Part shown: piece after piece, positions 5,584 through 9,051 of the stretch | How positions within the stretch are numbered: position 1 is the stretch's first letter | How the letters are laid out: every line of letters begins with the position of its first letter | From: Desulfurococcales archaeon | GTDB lineage: Archaea > Thermoproteota > Thermoprotei_A > Sulfolobales > Desulfurococcaceae | Direction: 5' to 3' | Assembly (NCBI GenBank): GCA_015522345.1 | Contig: WAML01000215.1 | Location: 1-9,051, forward strand | Length of the DNA stretch: 9,051 nt | Program-made: the position numbers and the translations under genes | The notes under the pieces: generated by a model | Database searches by the model: none | What the model saw: the letters and a program-made list of their open reading frames with translations, nothing else | Told to the model about the DNA's origin: nothing

Positions 5584-6486
5584 ATGAAGATGGAGATTAC
5601 GAAAAAACCTAATAGGATATTTAAAGTCACTCTTCCTATGAGAATACAATCTTCTAGGAAGAAGAAGACTGCTCTTAATTTGAATGTTTATCGTAATCTC
5701 CATTTTCGTAGTCTGAGTGCACAGAAGAAGAATTTCTCTAAGATTGCGTCCAAGTTGTTATTGGGCATTCCATCAATGGAGAAAATTACTCTCCATTATG
5801 ATATATACCCGTCTTCCAAAAGAAGATTAGATGTTATGAATGTAGGATCTATTGTCGATAAATATTTCTCAGATACGTTAGTAGAATCGGGAATTATTGA
5901 TGATGATGATTATACTCATATTGATTTTGTCTCTTTTGGTTTTGGCAGTATTGTCAAAAATGAATATGTCCTAGTGACTATTACTGAAATCGAATCAAAG
6001 AAAGATAGTAAAATGAGAATTCTATTGGACCAAGCAGACATCCAGAAGGCTCTAGAGGACTTTGTGGAGACACAGGGTATCTCCGGCGCTAATGGAGTCA
6101 ACCTCTCTGTAGAAGGCGGAGAGATCACCGCTGAGGTGATGATGGGTAGTAGTGTTGATACTGATAAACCTGCTCCCGTTAAAAAGAAAAAAGGTGGTCG
6201 CCCTGCTGGCTCTAAAAATAAGCCAAAGGAAGAAACTGCCGATGTGGAAACTACTTCTAAAAACAGTGATGATAGCAGCGACAGAGGAGATACTAAAACA
6301 ACAAAAGGAAAAGTTGATAGTACCGCCGATGAAAATACTAAAACAGAATCGAGCAACAAAGCAAAAAACCTTTTCGGGGCAGAGGAAAACCAATCCTCCA
6401 AAACTAGTAATTCGGAAGAGGAACCGAGTGATAGTGAAGAAGCCCCAAAGGTAGTTGTTAAGAAGAGTTCGATCTTTGACCAATAA
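5584..6486 (+). CDS. RusA-like protein with AT-hook-like motif and disordered acidic tail
   Basis: A 300-aa protein from the ATG at 5584; a TTG at 5572 that overlaps the SSB stop and an ATG at 5590 are alternatives, and none has a clear ribosome binding site. Numbered from the TTG, residues about 70-135 resemble RusA-type Holliday junction resolvases: YPSSKRRLDVMN (79-90), a helix with D96, then GIIDDDD (107-113). The usual D-x-D-N is D87-V-M-N90, so one metal-binding Asp is Met; related phage proteins I recall share D-x-x-N, so activity is uncertain. Residues about 150-192 form a second small domain. Residues 204-217 hold GGRPAGSKNK, like an AT-hook. The remaining ~85 residues are Ser/Glu/Lys-rich and disordered, ending in KKSSIFDQ. 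Likely a DNA-branch-binding partner of the SSB. Confidence 0.72.
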   Translation: MKMEITKKPNRIFKVTLPMRIQSSRKKKTALNLNVYRNLHFRSLSAQKKNFSKIASKLLLGIPSMEKITLHYDIYPSSKRRLDVMNVGSIVDKYFSDTLVESGIIDDDDYTHIDFVSFGFGSIVKNEYVLVTITEIESKKDSKMRILLDQADIQKALEDFVETQGISGANGVNLSVEGGEITAEVMMGSSVDTDKPAPVKKKKGGRPAGSKNKPKEETADVETTSKNSDDSSDRGDTKTTKGKVDSTADENTKTESSNKAKNLFGAEENQSSKTSNSEEEPSDSEEAPKVVVKKSSIFDQ

Positions 6487-6661
6487 TTATAAAAATGTAT
6501 TATTGGTCATTGTACTTCTAATCGTATCAGTAATGATCCTCGTTGCTGGTTCAGTATTAGGAGCTATTTTGTCTTTGTTAACTCCTGTATTTTTTATAGC
6601 TGCAATTTTGTTTGTAGCTGTAATTGTTTGGAAAGAAGATAAAGAAGAAAATGACAATTAA
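6476..6661 (+). CDS. Small two-helix membrane protein, 61 aa
   Basis: This frame overlaps the 3' end of the RusA-like gene by 11 bases and starts at a TTG. I prefer the TTG at 6476, which follows AAGAAGAG (6460-6467); a TTG at 6455 would add seven residues and also has a purine-rich stretch before it (AAAGG). The next in-frame ATG lies inside the first membrane helix and is unlikely. Helices are at about residues 8-29 and 32-53, with a charged cytosol-like tail (KEDKEENDN). The family is not recognised. It is the last rightward gene before the convergent junction. It could be a holin-like, antiholin or exclusion protein by size and topology, but no lysis gene is visible next to it. Confidence 0.65.
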   Translation: MTNNYKNVLLVIVLLIVSVMILVAGSVLGAILSLLTPVFFIAAILFVAVIVWKEDKEENDN

Positions 6662-6878
6662 TTATGCTTTCTATGTCTGTAAATAGAAAACATAATAATG
6701 ATGCTTAACATTTTAAAACGAGCAGTATCGTATTTGACTACATAAATACAAATAACGGGATTAGATATTTCCCTTTATAGAGTTCACAACTCTTAAATAT
6801 CATTTGAATATAAAATCTTAGGTAAGTTAGATGAAACCTAGCTTGATTAGGCCATACTAAGAAATTGTTCAATATAAG
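6662..6878 (+). other. Non-coding stretch before the convergent junction
   Basis: These 217 bases contain only very short frames (a 14-codon one at 6664-6708 and a 15-codon one at 6698-6745), with no convincing ribosome binding sites. A perfect 6-bp stem with a 3-base loop, AGAGTT-CAC-AACTCT, lies at 6779-6793, and TTGACT at 6734 has no matching -10 box at normal spacing. It may be the 3' untranslated end of the rightward message. I see no tRNA or long repeat. Confidence 0.5.
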
Positions 6879-6912
6879 AAGGCCCCTGGTTAATTTATAT
6901 ACCAGGGGCCTT
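6879..6912. terminator. Strong bidirectional terminator between convergent genes
   Basis: AAGGCCCCTGGT (6879-6890) and ACCAGGGGCCTT (6901-6912) form a perfect 12-bp, GC-rich stem around a 10-base AT loop. T-rich sequence follows on both strands (TTTATT rightward, CTTCTTAT leftward). It sits 3 bases after the stop of the leftward late gene and at the end of the rightward block, so it can end transcription from both sides and keep the two programmes from running into each other. Confidence 0.9.
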
Positions 6913-6914
6913 TA

Positions 6915-9051
6915 TTACCAATCTACTAAGTTCACAAATGGATTCAATTCAGGTGCTCCAAATAACATATCCCACCCTAAGGAATATCCTAAACGATCTT
7001 GACCAATAACACTTATTAGGTTGTCGTTTATAGGTGAACCTAGTGAACCAACTGTACTACTTACTAATAAGGAACGTACTGGGTGTTCTCTGATCATTCT
7101 TAAAGCTACTTTCATGGCTCTAATTTTGAATGTCAGGAACCATGTAACACCATTACTTTCAAGTGCTGTTCTTACACGGCCAGGTAGTACTGAGAAGTTA
7201 ATGAATTCTTCGTTAACTATCTTAACAGCTTCTTCTTCTGTCTTACCTTGATTTATAAGGTGATCGTATAGAATTGATTTAGCAAGAAAATCCCCATACT
7301 GAACCGCTTTATTAGCAAATTTATAAAGTGGAGTATCTTTAGATACTAACCCATACTTGGCAATAGTCTTGATACCTGTGGGAAGTTTTTCAGTTTGATT
7401 TTCAACCCATTCTCCCATACGGCCAGAGGTCAATTCAATATCAATATCTGTAATGCCTTCAGATATGTTCTTATAGGCGCCAGCCTTAATCATTGGAGCA
7501 ATAGACATACGAGCATTCTCATCATCAAGAACTTTAATCTGATGTTCAAGAATAGCTACTTTGTTTTTGTCATCCTTATTAAACACAATTTCTGTATTTA
7601 ATTGAATTCTCTTTTTAATATTTTCATTATATTTTTCAATCTCTTTAGTCTTATCCCTATAACCTTTTATAGCTAACTTACTGGGTACACCTAAGTTAGA
7701 TAATTGGAATACGTTGGCTTGAGTATTCATGTAAGGAACAATCAAGGATCTAACAATAATTAAATCCTTTGCATGGGATACAATACTTTGTACGCCTGAC
7801 TCTGTATTGGCAAGAAGTTTTACGCCCTTATCACCTGGAATCATTTTGGTAGCAGCTTTGATAGTAGTAACCAGAGGCTTAGGTAATCTGGTTTTACCAG
7901 ACCATACGTCTACAATACTTGGGTCTCTGTAACCAAGAGACAAGTTGATCATATCTTTACGAACCCAAAATGTGTCTTTACCAAATAAGGCTTCGATATC
8001 TTTTTTAGTGGTATCAGGAATTACACTCCAACTATCTCTATAAATAGGATCTTTGGATTTAGCCATATTCTCAAATAAACCTTTATCTTTAGGATCTGAT
8101 TTTTTCCAGATGTTATATAACTCACTTATTAAAGCACTGTTATATTCTCTAGCCATTTTCTCTTCTACCTGACGACCTGCCCATACACCTAACATAAGAG
8201 CTAGGTTAGCTGGTGGTCTTTGATATTTTTCAATGAGATCTGGGTCAATAATATTTTCATAACCAGAGATACTAATAACACCGTTTTTGTTTACAGAGAA
8301 TACAGGTTTTAAACCCTCTTTGGGATTATTACTTAATACTTTGTTATTAATACCATTAACATTATCGCCATAGATACCACCAGAAGTAATACCATTAACT
8401 GATCTACCAGTTAGTGCATTAACCCCTTTGTACGTATTATGTACGGACTGTAATACTCCTTGTGAGTAGGTGCCATTTTGTTTTGTATTGGTATAATAAT
8501 ATCCTTTGGACTTAGTAGAAAATTTACTATGGCCTTTATAATCACCAATACGAATATACCCTCTATATATGAGATCATCTTTTAAGGCATCAGACTCAAT
8601 TATAATATTACTATTATTCTTAGAAAGATTTGGAACATAACCTTTGTAGGCATTTAGTAATGCAATAGGTGTAGCATTTTCTTCCTCTTCTTTATTTAGA
8701 GAAGCAATATAGGATAGTATTTTATGTATTGGTTCAGGATCATTGGAATACATATCCAAGAGTGTATCTTTCTTGTCTTTATCTAATCCCAATATTGCAT
8801 ACATAGAGACTAACTTATCTACATCTTCTATTAATGAAGAAAAGTTTCTAGTTGATGGTAAGAACTTCATGATAGCATGAGCATTGCTTAGTAAGTTTTT
8901 ACCAGCACCTTTATTATTCATGAAATCAGCAAGTTGTTGTGACTTGTTAAGTATAAACTTAGCAACCTTGTTATTGGTTTCTTGGTTTATCTTAGTCTCA
9001 ATTTTACCAATTTCTTTAATCAGATATTTTCTGTTCTTAAGATATTTGAAT
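6915..9051 (-). CDS. C-terminal part of giant virion RNA polymerase (N4 gp50-like), partial
   Basis: The frame is open to the window edge: 711 codons are visible, and the Met at 8921 is internal because the frame continues upstream with no stop. No polymerase motifs are visible, as expected if the catalytic centre lies further upstream (in N4 vRNAP, about 3500 aa, it is central). The identification rests on position (first leftward gene after the SSB block), size, and the last ~140 residues: a D-T-P-L-Y-K-F-A helix, Q-Y-G-D-F-L-A-K, an E-E-A-V helix, NFSVLPGR, then V-T-W-F-L-T-F-K-I-R (6918-7199 holds the last 94). A charged coiled-coil-like stretch lies at about 7500-7670. In N4 this protein is packaged, injected and transcribes early genes. 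Another giant virion protein is the main alternative. Confidence 0.75.
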   Translation of the reverse strand, partial: FKYLKNRKYLIKEIGKIETKINQETNNKVAKFILNKSQQLADFMNNKGAGKNLLSNAHAIMKFLPSTRNFSSLIEDVDKLVSMYAILGLDKDKKDTLLDMYSNDPEPIHKILSYIASLNKEEEENATPIALLNAYKGYVPNLSKNNSNIIIESDALKDDLIYRGYIRIGDYKGHSKFSTKSKGYYYTNTKQNGTYSQGVLQSVHNTYKGVNALTGRSVNGITSGGIYGDNVNGINNKVLSNNPKEGLKPVFSVNKNGVISISGYENIIDPDLIEKYQRPPANLALMLGVWAGRQVEEKMAREYNSALISELYNIWKKSDPKDKGLFENMAKSKDPIYRDSWSVIPDTTKKDIEALFGKDTFWVRKDMINLSLGYRDPSIVDVWSGKTRLPKPLVTTIKAATKMIPGDKGVKLLANTESGVQSIVSHAKDLIIVRSLIVPYMNTQANVFQLSNLGVPSKLAIKGYRDKTKEIEKYNENIKKRIQLNTEIVFNKDDKNKVAILEHQIKVLDDENARMSIAPMIKAGAYKNISEGITDIDIELTSGRMGEWVENQTEKLPTGIKTIAKYGLVSKDTPLYKFANKAVQYGDFLAKSILYDHLINQGKTEEEAVKIVNEEFINFSVLPGRVRTALESNGVTWFLTFKIRAMKVALRMIREHPVRSLLVSSTVGSLGSPINDNLISVIGQDRLGYSLGWDMLFGAPELNPFVNLVDW

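Noticed and set aside
6152..6454. 100-codon plus-strand frame in an alternate phase
   Set aside because: It is contained within the RusA-like gene, is Lys-rich by frame shift of the disordered tail, and has no supporting start signal.
5916..6483. Minus-strand frames of 143 and 161 codons
   Set aside because: Both are antisense to the Ser/Lys/Glu-rich tail of the RusA-like gene; their Ser/Phe/Leu-rich content is the expected shadow of that tail.
8919..8921. Met codon as the start of the leftward gene
   Set aside because: The frame continues upstream to the window edge with no stop for at least 43 more codons and there is no ribosome binding site before this Met, so it is internal.

Overview
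The window looks like part of a lytic, AT-rich, N4-like podophage genome (Schitoviridae type). It shows the middle-gene replication/recombination block running rightward, then the convergent junction with the leftward late genes. The assignment rests on four things: an SSB of the N4 gp45 type, the order nuclease - primase/ATPase - small RecA-like ATPase - SSB just before the junction, very tight packing with one-base and four-base overlaps, and a very long leftward ORF whose C-terminus resembles that of the giant virion RNA polymerase (N4 gp50). Family names come from motif reading by eye; no search was run. The host cannot be named from this sequence beyond 'probably a Gram-negative bacterium', which is inferred from the phage family.

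Layout. 52-409: two small genes, an acidic 66-aa protein and a 48-aa two-helix membrane protein. 409-1410: a PD-(D/E)XK (RecB/Cas4-like) nuclease with a C-terminal cysteine cluster. 1432-3588: a 718-aa protein joining a P-loop ATPase, an archaeo-eukaryotic-type primase and a PriCT-like tail, starting at TTG. 3589-3825: a 237-base non-coding gap rich in inverted repeats, including a perfect 13-bp stem and a 5-bp/3-base hairpin. 3826-4011: a 61-aa two-helix membrane protein. 4008-4745: a Sak4-like RecA-fold ATPase. 4769-5575: the SSB. 5584-6486: a RusA-like protein with a GC-rich middle domain, an AT-hook-like motif and a disordered tail. 6476-6661: a third small membrane protein. 6662-6914: non-coding DNA ending in a strong bidirectional terminator. 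6915-9051, minus strand: the last 711 codons of the giant late gene, open at the window edge.

How it works together (inference). The primase/ATPase starts strands. The SSB and the Sak4-like ATPase handle single strands and annealing. The PD-(D/E)XK nuclease and the RusA-like protein process ends or branches. In N4 the SSB also activates late transcription by the host polymerase, and the late gene faces this block. The least explained parts are the structured gap at 3589-3825, the three small membrane proteins threaded through the replication block, and a C-terminal peptide shared by the SSB and its neighbour.
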